Assembly (NCBI RefSeq): GCF_000400485.1 | Contig: NZ_ASHR01000041.1 | Span: 1-33,411 of the forward strand | Direction of reading: 5' to 3' | DNA length: 33,411 nucleotides | From: Agrococcus pavilionensis RW1 | Lineage (GTDB): Bacteria > Actinomycetota > Actinomycetes > Actinomycetales > Microbacteriaceae | Part shown: in pieces, positions 8,400 to 15,900 of the stretch | Numbering within the stretch: the stretch's first letter is position 1 | How the letters are laid out: every line of letters begins with the position of its first letter | Notes under the pieces: model-generated | Seen by the model: the letters and a program-made list of their open reading frames with translations, nothing else | Database searches by the model: none | Told to the model about the DNA's origin: nothing | Position numbers and translations under genes: made by a program

Positions 8400-9005
8400 A
8401 TGCTCGACGTCGCCGTCGACGGTCCCGGCGGCGCGAGCGAGGCCCCGGCCGTCGATCTCGAATCCCTCAAGGCCCTCGCCCACCCGCTGCGCGTGCGCAT
8501 CCTGCACGTGCTGACGACGCAGGGCGCGCAGACCTCGTCGTCGCTCGCGGCGACCCTCGGCGAGTCGACCGGCTCGACGAGCTACCACTTGCGCCAGCTC
8601 GAGGCGAAGGGCTTCATCGCCGAGGACGCCTCGATCGGCACCGGCCGCGAGCGCTGGTGGCGCCGATCGATCGAGCCCGTCGAGGTGTGGACGAAGGAGC
8701 TCGCCGACGCTCCCGAGGGTCGCGCCGCGACCGCGACCGTGCTCGGCGCGTGGACCCAGCACGACAGCGCGCTGCTCGCGCACTACGTCGCGACGGGCGA
8801 GGAGCGCTACGAGGAGCCGATCCTCGACGCGTCGCGCCTCTCGAGCCGCTCGGTCTCGCTCCGCGCGAGCGAGCTGCACCGGCTCACGCGCGACGTCGAG
8901 CGCCTCATCGCCCTGCGCCTCGCCGAGGCCGCCGCAGACCACGGTGACGGGAGCGATCCCGTGCACCGCATCCAGATCCAGTTCAACGCCTTCCCGATCG
9001 ACTGA
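8400..9005 (+). CDS. ArsR-like winged helix-turn-helix transcriptional regulator
   Basis: The 201-residue protein has an N-terminal ArsR/HTH_20-type winged helix. LKALAHPLRVRILHVL is the first helix, SSLAATLGESTGSTSYHLRQL holds the recognition helix, and GRERWWRRS is the wing end. The ~120-residue C-terminal part has no metal-binding cysteine pair, so metal sensing is unlikely. Similar actinobacterial regulators often control adjacent exporters, but no exporter is adjacent here. Its own promoter lies inside a perfect 34-bp inverted repeat, indicating autoregulation. A 31-residue peptide gene starts 29 bp downstream on the same strand and is probably cotranscribed. The effector is unknown. Confidence 0.88.
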   Translation: MLDVAVDGPGGASEAPAVDLESLKALAHPLRVRILHVLTTQGAQTSSSLAATLGESTGSTSYHLRQLEAKGFIAEDASIGTGRERWWRRSIEPVEVWTKELADAPEGRAATATVLGAWTQHDSALLAHYVATGEERYEEPILDASRLSSRSVSLRASELHRLTRDVERLIALRLAEAAADHGDGSDPVHRIQIQFNAFPID

Positions 9006-9034
9006 TCGGGAGACCGACCACCCGAGGAGACACC

Positions 9035-9130
9035 ATGCCGAAGCGCGAAGACCACCCCGTGACCATGCCGATCGCCGTCATCAACGACTCGTTCGTGATG
9101 GCGCAGATCCTGACCCGCCCGATGCGCTGA
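9035..9130 (+). CDS. 31-residue peptide downstream of the ArsR-like regulator
   Basis: A strong Shine-Dalgarno (GAGGAGA at 9024-9030) sits four bases before ATG 9035, and the frame ends with TGA at 9128-9130, 31 bp before a strong terminator hairpin. The peptide begins MPKREDHPVTM and ends ILTRPMR; the middle (PIAVINDSFVMAQIL) is moderately hydrophobic but too short and polar for a clear membrane helix. I do not recognise it. It could be a real microprotein controlled by the regulator, for example a co-effector or membrane-associated peptide. The ribosome site, promoter-to-terminator unit and in-frame methionines support translation; homologues would be needed to confirm it. Confidence 0.6.
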   Translation: MPKREDHPVTMPIAVINDSFVMAQILTRPMR

Positions 9131-9160
9131 GCCGATCCAGGACACTCCTGTGCAAGGGAG

Positions 9161-9190
9161 GAAGGCCCCCGGCAGCTGCCGGGGGCCTTC
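9161..9190. terminator. Perfect 30-bp palindromic terminator between convergent units
   Basis: GAAGGCCCCCGGCAG (9161-9175) and CTGCCGGGGGCCTTC (9176-9190) are exact inverted halves, with TTCGTG following. It is placed after the regulator/peptide unit on the plus strand and six bases from the stop of the minus-strand gene at 9196, so it probably terminates both. Confidence 0.8.
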
Positions 9191-9195
9191 GTGCG

Positions 9196-9426
9196 TCAGC
9201 CCTCGCGGCTGACGACGACGTCGTCGCCGTCGAGGCGGATCGTCGTGCCGTCGTCGAGCTCGACGACCGGGGCGCCCTCGAGCCACGTGAGCGTCCAGCG
9301 CCACGACGCGGTGTCGGCGCCGAGCTCGGCGAGCGTGCGCTCCTCCTCGTCGATCGCCGCGCGCATCGCGACCGGCACCGACTGCGGGGCCTCGCCGCCC
9401 ACCGCCCAGCGGGTGCCGATCCGCAT
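9196..9426 (-). CDS. Small hypothetical protein coupled to valS
   Basis: The ATG at 9426 overlaps the valS stop by one base (TGATG), so translation is probably coupled; an in-frame GTG lies at 9429. The product is 76 residues from the ATG: MRIGTRWAVGGEAPQSV at the N-terminus, an acidic helix (AIDEEERTLAEL), and a C-terminal beta-rich part (VVELDDGTTIRLDGDDVVV). There is no signal peptide or membrane segment. I do not recognise a family by name. The valS-linked position and short beta-hairpin end suggest a small soluble accessory protein, but no function can be assigned. Confidence 0.75.
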   Translation of the reverse strand: MRIGTRWAVGGEAPQSVPVAMRAAIDEEERTLAELGADTASWRWTLTWLEGAPVVELDDGTTIRLDGDDVVVSREG

Positions 9427-11999
9427 CACGCCTCCTCGAGCTCGATCTCGCGCACGGCGAGCTCCGCCGCCTCGACGAGCGAGAGGTCACGGATGCGTCC
9501 CACGGCCCTGAGATCGCCGGTCGCGGCCTCGAGGTGCTCGCGCAGCGCTGCCGGGACGCCGATGACCGCGGACGCGACGGGCGTCTTCTGGCTCGCCTTC
9601 GCATCCGTCTTCGCCCGCCGGATGCCGATGAGCGCCTGGCCGACGGCCTGGAGCATGCCGGTCGGGGAGTGGTCGACGCCGAGCTCGTCGGCCTCGGGCC
9701 ACGGCGCGACGTGGATCGAGCCCTCGTGCGACCACGACCAGACCTCCTCGGTCGCGAACGGCAGGAACGGCGCGAGCAGGCGCATCTGCACGTCGATCGC
9801 GAGCCGCAGCGCGGCGATCGCCGAGCCGCGGCCGGGCTCGTCGCCCGAGTAGGCGCGCTCCTTGACGAGCTCGAGGTAGTCGTCGCAGAACGTCCAGAAG
9901 AACGCCTCCGTCGACTCGAGCGCCTTCGCGTGGTCGTAGCCCTCGAACGCGCGCGTCGCGCCGCGCACGACGACAGCGAGCTCGGCGAGCATCTCGCGGT
10001 CGAGCCGCTCGGTGATCTCGCCCGGCTGCCCCTCCATCGAGAGCACGAACTTCGCGGCGTTGAGCACCTTCATCGCGAGGCGCCGGCCGATCTTGATCAT
10101 CTTCGGGTTCTGCGGGTCGAGCGTCGCGTCGACGCCGAGCCGAGACGACGCGGCCCAGTACCGCACGCCGTCGGAGCCGTGCTCCTCGAGCATGCCGAGC
10201 GGGGTGACGACGTTGCCCTTCGACTTCGACATCTTCTTGCGGTCGGGGTCGAGGATCCAGCCCGAGAGCGCCGCGTGCTGCCAAGGCGCGCGGCCGTCCT
10301 CGAACATCGAGCGCAGCAGCGTCGAGAAGAGCCACGTGCGGATGATGTCCTGGCCCTGCGGGCGCAGGTCGAAGGGCGTGATCTTCGACCACAGCTCCGC
10401 GCCGTCGGCCCACCCGCCCGCGAGCTGCGGCGTGAGCGACGAGGTCGCCCACGTGTCCATGATGTCGACCTCGCCGACGAAGCCGCCAGGCACCCCGCGC
10501 TGCGACTCGTCGAAGCCGTCGGGCACGTCGCTCGTCGGGTCGAGCGGCAGCTGCTCGGGCCGCGGCAGCAGCACGCGGTCGAAGTCGGTCTCGCCCTCCT
10601 CGTCGAGCGCGTACCAGACGGGGATCGGCACGCCGAAGAAGCGCTGGCGCGAGATGAGCCAGTCGCCGTTGAGGCCGTGCACCCAGTTCTCGTAGCGCGT
10701 GCGCATGTGCTCGGGGTGCCAGGCGATCTCGCGCCCGTGCGCGATGAGCCGCTCGCGGAGGGCCTCGTCGCGGCCGCCGTTCTTGATGTACCACTGGCGG
10801 GTCGAGACGATCTCGAGCGGCTTGTCGCCCTTCTCGTAGAACTTCACCGGGTGCTGGATGGGCTTCGGGTCGCCGATCATGCGGCCCGCGGCCTGCAGCT
10901 GCTCGACGATCGCCTTGCGAGCGCTGAAGACGGTCTTGCCGGCGAGCTCGGCGTAGGCGGCCTGCGCGGCCTCGCTCGCGAGCGCCTCGGGCGCCTCGGC
11001 TGCGAAGCGGCCGTCGAAGCCGATCACCGAGCGGTTCGGCAGGTTCAGCTCGCGCCACCACGTGACGTCGGTCACGTCGCCGAACGTGCAGATCATCGCG
11101 ACGCCCGTGCCCTTGTCGCGCTGCGCGAGCTCGTGCGCGACGAACGGCACCGGGGCGCCGAACACCGGGGTCGAGACCGTCGTGCCGAAGAGGTGCTGAT
11201 AGCGCTCGTCATCCGGATGCGCGACGACGGCCACGCAGGACGGCAGCAGCTCCGGGCGGCTCGTCTCGATCCGCAGGTCGCCGTCCTCGGAGGTGAAGAG
11301 CAGCGTGTGGTACGCCCCGGGCTGGTCGCGGTCCTCGAGCTCGGCCTGGGCCACGGCGGTGCGGAACGTCACGTCCCACAGGGTCGGCGCATCCGCCTGG
11401 TACGCCTCGCCGCGCTCGAAGTTGCGCAGGAAGGCGAGCTGCGAGGTGCGACGGGCGTCGTCGGAAATGGTGCGGTAGGTCTGCGACCAGTCGATCGAGA
11501 GGCCGAGCGTGCGCCACAGGTGCTCGAACTTCTCCTCGTCCTCCTCCGTCAGCCGCTCGCACAGCTCGATGAAGTTGCGGCGCGAGACGGGCACCTGGTC
11601 GGCGGCCTTCGAGCTCTTGCCCTCGCCGCCCTCGTGCGGGGGCGTGAAGTCGGGGTCGTAGGGGAGGCTCGGGTCGACGCGCACGCCGTAGTAGTTCTGC
11701 ACGCGGCGCTCGGTCGGCAGGCCGTTGTCGTCCCAGCCCATCGGGTAGAAGACGTGCTTGCCGCGCATGCGCTGGAAGCGGGCGACGAGGTCGGTGTGCG
11801 TGTAGGAGAACACGTGGCCGACGTGGAGCGAGCCGGAGGCGGTGGGCGGCGGGGTGTCGATCGAGTAGATCGCGTCGCGGCCGAGCCCCGTCGCGTCGAA
11901 GCGGTAGGTGCCCGCCTCCTCCCAGCGCTGGCCCCACTTCTCCTCGAGTCCCTCGAGGGCGGGGCGGTCCGGCATCCCGGGTGCGGGCATGGCGCTCAT
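9426..11999 (-). CDS. valS: Valine--tRNA ligase (ValRS)
   Basis: The 857-residue class I aminoacyl-tRNA synthetase charges tRNA-Val in the cytoplasm. The HIGH-type motif is PTASGSLHVGH (HVGH, residues 59-62) and the KMSKS motif is intact at residues 589-593 (RKKMSKSKGNVVTP). FYPMGWDDNGLPTERRVQNYYG is a ValRS signature. The editing (CP1) region lies between, with VSTRQWYIKNG and WLISRQRFFGVPIP after it, then an anticodon-binding helical domain (FLPFATEEVWSW). The C-terminus is short, without an obvious long coiled-coil arm, as in the ~860-residue actinobacterial form. Start ATG 11999 gives MSAMPAPGMPDRP; the ATG at 11990 is an alternative. No T-box core (TGGTACCGCG-like) is visible upstream, unlike ileS. 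Confidence 0.95.
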   Translation of the reverse strand: MSAMPAPGMPDRPALEGLEEKWGQRWEEAGTYRFDATGLGRDAIYSIDTPPPTASGSLHVGHVFSYTHTDLVARFQRMRGKHVFYPMGWDDNGLPTERRVQNYYGVRVDPSLPYDPDFTPPHEGGEGKSSKAADQVPVSRRNFIELCERLTEEDEEKFEHLWRTLGLSIDWSQTYRTISDDARRTSQLAFLRNFERGEAYQADAPTLWDVTFRTAVAQAELEDRDQPGAYHTLLFTSEDGDLRIETSRPELLPSCVAVVAHPDDERYQHLFGTTVSTPVFGAPVPFVAHELAQRDKGTGVAMICTFGDVTDVTWWRELNLPNRSVIGFDGRFAAEAPEALASEAAQAAYAELAGKTVFSARKAIVEQLQAAGRMIGDPKPIQHPVKFYEKGDKPLEIVSTRQWYIKNGGRDEALRERLIAHGREIAWHPEHMRTRYENWVHGLNGDWLISRQRFFGVPIPVWYALDEEGETDFDRVLLPRPEQLPLDPTSDVPDGFDESQRGVPGGFVGEVDIMDTWATSSLTPQLAGGWADGAELWSKITPFDLRPQGQDIIRTWLFSTLLRSMFEDGRAPWQHAALSGWILDPDRKKMSKSKGNVVTPLGMLEEHGSDGVRYWAASSRLGVDATLDPQNPKMIKIGRRLAMKVLNAAKFVLSMEGQPGEITERLDREMLAELAVVVRGATRAFEGYDHAKALESTEAFFWTFCDDYLELVKERAYSGDEPGRGSAIAALRLAIDVQMRLLAPFLPFATEEVWSWSHEGSIHVAPWPEADELGVDHSPTGMLQAVGQALIGIRRAKTDAKASQKTPVASAVIGVPAALREHLEAATGDLRAVGRIRDLSLVEAAELAVREIELEEA

Positions 12000-12103
12000 G
12001 GCGTCTCGCTTTCGATGTGCGCGGCATCGCGTCTCGCCGGGCCCCGGGGCGGGGCGACGGCATGATGCCTGGTTGTGGTCCGCGCCAGTCTACGCGCGGG
12101 GCG

Positions 12104-12292
12104 TCACGCCCTGCGGCGCAAGCGCCACTGCAGCACCGCCGTGACGGCGAAGAGCGCGGCGGCGATGAGGAAGAGCACGCGCGGGAGGGTGTCGCTCTGC
12201 AGCGCGCCGGCGACCGCGAAGAGCACGGCGGCGCCGATGTAGAGCCAGAGGGGAGCGGGCTTGCGGGGAGCGGGCTTGCGGGGAGCGGCCAT
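12104..12292 (-). CDS. Small two-helix membrane protein
   Basis: The 62-residue protein has a basic proline-rich N-terminus with a duplicated RKPAP motif (encoded by a direct DNA repeat), then two hydrophobic helices (LWLYIGAAVLFAVAGAL and VLFLIAAALFAVTAVLQW) and an RLRRRA tail. It resembles the many small uncharacterised actinobacterial inner-membrane proteins. The start is well supported: TAGCGT at 12304-12299 lies six bases upstream of ATG 12292, indicating a leaderless transcript. Function unknown. Confidence 0.75.
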   Translation of the reverse strand: MAAPRKPAPRKPAPLWLYIGAAVLFAVAGALQSDTLPRVLFLIAAALFAVTAVLQWRLRRRA

Positions 12293-12298
12293 GCCTCC

Positions 12299-12304
12299 AC
12301 GCTA
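12299..12304 (-). promoter_or_regulatory. -10 element (TAGCGT) for leaderless small membrane protein transcript
   Basis: Minus-strand TAGCGT, then GGAGGC, then ATG at 12292. The gap is six bases, as at the other leaderless promoters in the window. Confidence 0.5.
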
Positions 12305-12342
12305 GCCGGGCGCTCCTCAGCGACCCGTGCCAAGGTGGCCAG

Positions 12343-13128
12343 GTGGACGTCGTGAAGCGCGTGCCGGGCGGCGCCGAGCACCGGCTCGCGATGGAAGCGG
12401 CCGGGCTCGCGTGGCTCGCCTAGGCGGAGCCAGCGGGCGGCACGCGCATCGCTCGCGCGCGGCGCGACGGCGGCGCGCTGCACGTCGCCCGCGTCGCGGA
12501 GGCGGCCCCGACGGCCGAGCGCGCCGAGGCGCTCGGCCGCAGCCTCGCCGCGCTGCACGCCGCCGGCGCGCCGTGGCACTGCTGCCCGCCGGCGGGCGCC
12601 GAGCCGCCGCTCGAGTGGGGTTCCTCGCGCGTGCCGCTCGCGCCCGAGCCGGTCGCCGACTCGTGGGGCGCGGCGTGGGCCGAGACGGCGGTGCGGCCGG
12701 TGCTGCGGCGCTGCGTCGACGAGGGGCGATTGGATGCGTCCCGGGCGCGGGCGGTCGAGGCTGCGGTCGACCGCATGGCGGCGGGCGACTTCGACGCGCC
12801 GCAGCCGCGGCTCGTCGGGCCTGTCGCGCGCATCCACGGCGACCTCTGGACGGGCAACGTGCTGTGGTCGGACGTCGACACGGGGGCCGTGCTCATCGAC
12901 CCGCACGCGCAGGGCGGGCACGCCGAGACCGATCTCGCGATGCTCGCGCTCTTCGGCCTGCCGCTCCGCGAGCGCGTGCTCGCGGCCTACGACGAGGCGT
13001 CGCCGCTCGCCGAGGGCTGGCGCGAGCGCATCCCGATGCAGCAGCTGCAGCCGCTGCTCGTGCACACGCTGCTCTTCGGCGGCGGCTACGCGCGGCAGCT
13101 GGTCGAGGTCGCGCGCTCGCTCGCGTGA
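12343..13128 (+). pseudogene. Fructosamine-3-kinase-like protein, interrupted by an in-frame TAG
   Basis: The frame from GTG 12343 reads VDVVKRVPGGAEHRLAMEAA and then GLAWLA, followed by TAG at 12421-12423, and continues open to TGA 13126-13128. The downstream part has the ketosamine (fructosamine) kinase signature: HGDLWTGNVLW (catalytic loop), LIDPHAQGGHAETDLAMLALF (Mg-binding region) and LLFGGGYARQLVE. Family members phosphorylate protein- or amino-acid-bound ketosamines for deglycation. The N-lobe piece before the stop also fits the family (WLAEA is usual), so TAG most simply replaces GAG by one G-to-T change. A GTG restart at 12631 would give a product lacking the N-lobe and ATP-binding part. 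A sequencing error or stop readthrough cannot be excluded. Confidence 0.8.
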
Positions 13129-13135
13129 GCGCGGC

Positions 13136-13753
13136 TCACGCCGGCACCTCGAGCACGCGCGTGCCGGTCGCCTCCGCCGCGATGCCGAGCTGCGCGAGTA
13201 GCGCGTCCGCCTCGGCGCGCCGGGCGTCCTCGACGACGATCGCGAGCCGCGCATCCGTCGCCTCGTAGTCGATCGTCGGCTCGTGGCCCGCGGCACGGAT
13301 CGCGTGCTCGAGCCGAGGCGCGTCGGCGTGCGGCAGCCGCGCGACGAGCTCGGTCGCGGCCACGCGCTCGAGCCGGCCGGCCACGTCGAGCGCGTCGGCA
13401 GCGATGCCCCCGTAGGCGCGCACGAGCCCGCCGGTGCCGAGCTTCACGCCGCCGAACCAGCGCACGACGAGCACCGCGACGTCGGTGAGGCCGCGACCGG
13501 CGATCGCGGAGAGGATCGGCGATCCCGCGGTGCCCGCTGGCTCGCCGTCGTCGTTCGATCGGCTCGACTCGCCGTGCGCGCCGACGATCGCGGCGCTGCA
13601 CACGTGCCGGGAGTCCGGATGCGCCCGGCGGGCGTCGCGCACGAGCGGCGCGAGCTCGTCGAGGCTCGCGATGCGGTGGGCCGTCGCGATGAAGCGCGAG
13701 CGCGAGATCTCGACCTCGGCGCTCGCGCCCCTCGCGATCGTCGGCAGCAGCAC
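13136..13753 (-). CDS. YigZ/IMPACT family protein
   Basis: The 205-residue protein begins at GTG 13753 (LLPTIARGASAEVEISRSRFIA), preceded by AGGA and by a CAGGAT element six bases upstream. The N-terminal IMPACT domain (UPF0029) is clear: DSRHVCSAAIVG, SNDDGEPAGTAGSPIL, and VVRWFGGVKLGTGGLVRAYG. The C-terminal ~60 residues form the DUF1949-type alpha/beta domain (YEATDARLAIVVED). Eukaryotic IMPACT is a translational regulator; the bacterial role is not settled. It converges with the kinase pseudogene (stops 7 bp apart), and 26 bp separate its start from the MFS gene stop upstream on the same strand. Confidence 0.9.
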   Translation of the reverse strand: MLLPTIARGASAEVEISRSRFIATAHRIASLDELAPLVRDARRAHPDSRHVCSAAIVGAHGESSRSNDDGEPAGTAGSPILSAIAGRGLTDVAVLVVRWFGGVKLGTGGLVRAYGGIAADALDVAGRLERVAATELVARLPHADAPRLEHAIRAAGHEPTIDYEATDARLAIVVEDARRAEADALLAQLGIAAEATGTRVLEVPA

Positions 13754-13779
13754 CCCACCATCCTGCCCGGGGCCGCGCG

Positions 13780-15138
13780 TCACACCGGCGCGGGCGCCTC
13801 CTCGGGGACGGCGGCTTGCGCGGCGTCGGCGTCCTCGTCGCCGAGCCGACGCATCCGCCCCGCCATGATCGCGCCGACGAGCGTGAGCGCCGAGAGCGCC
13901 GCGAGCACGACGCCCGGGTGCCACCACGCGCCGCCGGTGAGCACGCCGAGCTCGGTCGTGAGGTAGGGGATGAAGCCCGAGAGCACGGCGGCGAGCGCGT
14001 AGGCGACCGAGAGCGCCGAGTAGGCGTGGCGGCCGCGGAAGAGCTCCTGCATCGTGCCGCCGAGCGCCGCCCACGACGCGGTCGGCAGGATGCCGCCGAC
14101 GATCATGAGCGCGACGAGCACGGCGAAGGTCGCGCTGCCGAGCAGCCAGTAGATGGGGAAGGCGATGAGCAGCGTGCCGGCCGCGCCGAGCGCGACGACG
14201 CGCGCCGAGCCGATGCGCGTCGCGAGCCACCCGAACGCCGGGACGGTGACGAACTGCAGCAGGCCGCCGATCGTCGCGGCCGCGAGCAGCTGCATCTCGT
14301 CGAAGCCGAGCGCCGTGACGCCGTAGCCCATCGTGTAGGTGTTCATGAGCGAGTAGGAGCCGATGCCGAGCAGCGCCACGAGGATCGCGACGCCGAACGC
14401 GCCCGGCTGCGTGCGGATCGCCGCCCACACGGGGTTGCGCTCGCGCTGCCCCTTCGCGGCGAGCTCCTTGAAGACCGGCGTCTCGTCGATCGACCAGCGC
14501 AGGTAGAGCGAGACCGCGATGAGCGGGATGGCGATGAGGAACGGGACGCGCCAGCCCCACGCCGCCATCGCCTCGGGCCCGAGCCCGAAGAACATCACGA
14601 GCATGAGGCCGCCCGCCGCGACCGAGCCGATGGGGGAGCCGAGCTGCGGCAGTGACGCGAAGAACGGGCGGCGTCGCGCGTCGGCGTGCTCGGTCGCGAG
14701 CAGCACCGCGCCGCCCCACTCGCCACCGAGCGAGAGGCCCTGCGCGATGCGCAGCACGACGAGCGCGATCGCGCCGAACAGCGCCCAGCCCTCGCCGGTC
14801 GGCAGCAGCCCGACGAGCCCGGTCGCGACGCCCATGAGCGCGATCGTGATGAGCAGCGTCGAGCGGCGGCCGATGCGGTCGCCGAGGTGGCCGAAGAGGA
14901 TCGCGCCGAGTGGCCGCACGACGAAGGCGATGCCGATCGTCGCGAACGAGGCGGCGAGCGCGCCTGCGTCGCCGAGCGCCGAGAAGAAGAAGGGGCCGGC
15001 GAAGAACGCGGCGAAGTAGGAGTAGGTGTAGAAGTCGTACGATTCGAGCGCGGTGCCGACCGTCGCCGCGGTGGCGACGCGAGCGGAGCTGCTCGAGCGT
15101 GCGGGAGCGGCGCCCGAGGGCGCGGTGGTGGTGGTCAC
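13780..15138 (-). CDS. MFS transporter, metabolite:H+ symporter (MHS) family
   Basis: The 452-residue protein starts at GTG 15138 (VTTTTAPSGAAPARSS), with GAGGAG at 15149-15144 five bases upstream; the frame runs further but lacks another good start. It has twelve predicted membrane segments. VGTALESYDFYTYSYFAAFFAGPFFF, IGIAFVVRPLGAILFGHLGDRIGRR and LSLGGEWGGAVLLATEHADARRR are typical of the MHS group (ShiA, ProP, KgtP, CitA), which imports organic acids, betaines or shikimate with protons. The substrate cannot be read from sequence. It is divergent from a TetR-family regulator, which probably controls it through the shared 76-bp intergenic region. Confidence 0.9.
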   Translation of the reverse strand: MTTTTAPSGAAPARSSSSARVATAATVGTALESYDFYTYSYFAAFFAGPFFFSALGDAGALAASFATIGIAFVVRPLGAILFGHLGDRIGRRSTLLITIALMGVATGLVGLLPTGEGWALFGAIALVVLRIAQGLSLGGEWGGAVLLATEHADARRRPFFASLPQLGSPIGSVAAGGLMLVMFFGLGPEAMAAWGWRVPFLIAIPLIAVSLYLRWSIDETPVFKELAAKGQRERNPVWAAIRTQPGAFGVAILVALLGIGSYSLMNTYTMGYGVTALGFDEMQLLAAATIGGLLQFVTVPAFGWLATRIGSARVVALGAAGTLLIAFPIYWLLGSATFAVLVALMIVGGILPTASWAALGGTMQELFRGRHAYSALSVAYALAAVLSGFIPYLTTELGVLTGGAWWHPGVVLAALSALTLVGAIMAGRMRRLGDEDADAAQAAVPEEAPAPV

Positions 15139-15171
15139 GGGATCTCCTCGCGGGGCGCCTAGTGGGCGCAG

Positions 15172-15194
15172 ATTGTCATACCGGGTGCAACAAT
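15172..15194. promoter_or_regulatory. Candidate TetR operator between MFS and TetR genes
   Basis: An imperfect 23-bp palindrome, ATTGT-nnn-ACC-G-GGT-nnn-ACAAT, centred at 15183, lies in the intergenic region shared by the divergent genes. Size and symmetry fit TetR-family operators. This is position-based inference. Confidence 0.5.
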
Positions 15195-15214
15195 AGCGCC
15201 GGAAGGAGATTCCC

Positions 15215-15862
15215 ATGGCGGCGGGTCGCACGCAGCGACGGGGCAAGGGGCGCGGGCCCGGTCGGCCCCGAGCCTCGAGCTCGGCGACGATCCACGAGGC
15301 GGCGCTCGAGCTCTTCCTCGAGCGCGGCTACGGCGCCGTGAGCGTCGACGACATCGCCCGCCGCGCGGGCGTCTCGCGCGGCACCGTCTTCTCCTACTGC
15401 GAATCCAAGGCGGATGCGCTGTGGGTCGCCCTCGACGCGGCCATCGCGAGGGCCGGCGAGGCGCTCGAAGCGACGTCGGGGGACGGCTCTGGTCGCGAGC
15501 GCGGTGCGCTCGACGCGCTCGTGGAGGCGATCGTCGCCGCGGTGGAGCCGTGGGGGCGCACCCCGCCCGTCGCGCTCCGCGACGCGCGGCCGATGGGCGC
15601 CGAGGCGGCGCTGCGCGACGGCGCTCCCGCGCGGCTGCAGCCGCTCGTCGAGCGCGCGGCGCTCGCGCTCGCTCTCGAGCGCGACGCGCTGCCCGAGTCG
15701 CCCGCCGCGGCCGTCGCGCCGGTCGCGATCGTCGCCGCGGCATGCGCGGCGCTCGCGGCCTGGGCGCTCGAGCCGGGCCGCCCGGCGGCCTCCGCCGCCG
15801 TGCGCGCGGCGATCGAGCCGCTCGCCGCGGCATCACGAATCCACAACGATCCGCGAGGCTGA
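15215..15862 (+). CDS. TetR/AcrR family transcriptional regulator
   Basis: The 215-residue protein has a basic N-terminal tail (GRTQRRGKGRGPGRPRASSS) and then a TetR-type HTH: HEAALELFLERGYGAVSVDD, IARRAGVSRGTVFSYCESKADAL (about residues 27-70). The C-terminal ligand domain is alanine-rich and unassigned. ATG 15215 is preceded by GGAAGGAG at 15201-15208. It is divergent from the MFS transporter gene, so it is probably the repressor of that gene and of itself. Confidence 0.9.
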   Translation: MAAGRTQRRGKGRGPGRPRASSSATIHEAALELFLERGYGAVSVDDIARRAGVSRGTVFSYCESKADALWVALDAAIARAGEALEATSGDGSGRERGALDALVEAIVAAVEPWGRTPPVALRDARPMGAEAALRDGAPARLQPLVERAALALALERDALPESPAAAVAPVAIVAAACAALAAWALEPGRPAASAAVRAAIEPLAAASRIHNDPRG

Positions 15863-15900
15863 CCGCGCCGGCCCCGAGGTTTCCAGGCTCGCGGCTCATC

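Noticed and set aside
12000-12103. Possible T-box upstream of valS
   Set aside because: No TGGTACCGCG-like core or specifier hairpin is visible upstream of ATG 11999 on the minus strand.
12631-13128. Shortened kinase starting at GTG 12631 as a functional gene
   Set aside because: It would lack the whole N-lobe and nucleotide-binding part, and there is no good ribosome site. The in-frame upstream sequence clearly belongs to the same family, so a pseudogene is the better call.
13754-14719. Minus-strand upstream extension of the YigZ frame into the MFS gene region
   Set aside because: The extension overlaps the transporter gene in another frame and is Arg/Ala-rich noise; IMPACT similarity starts at GTG 13753.
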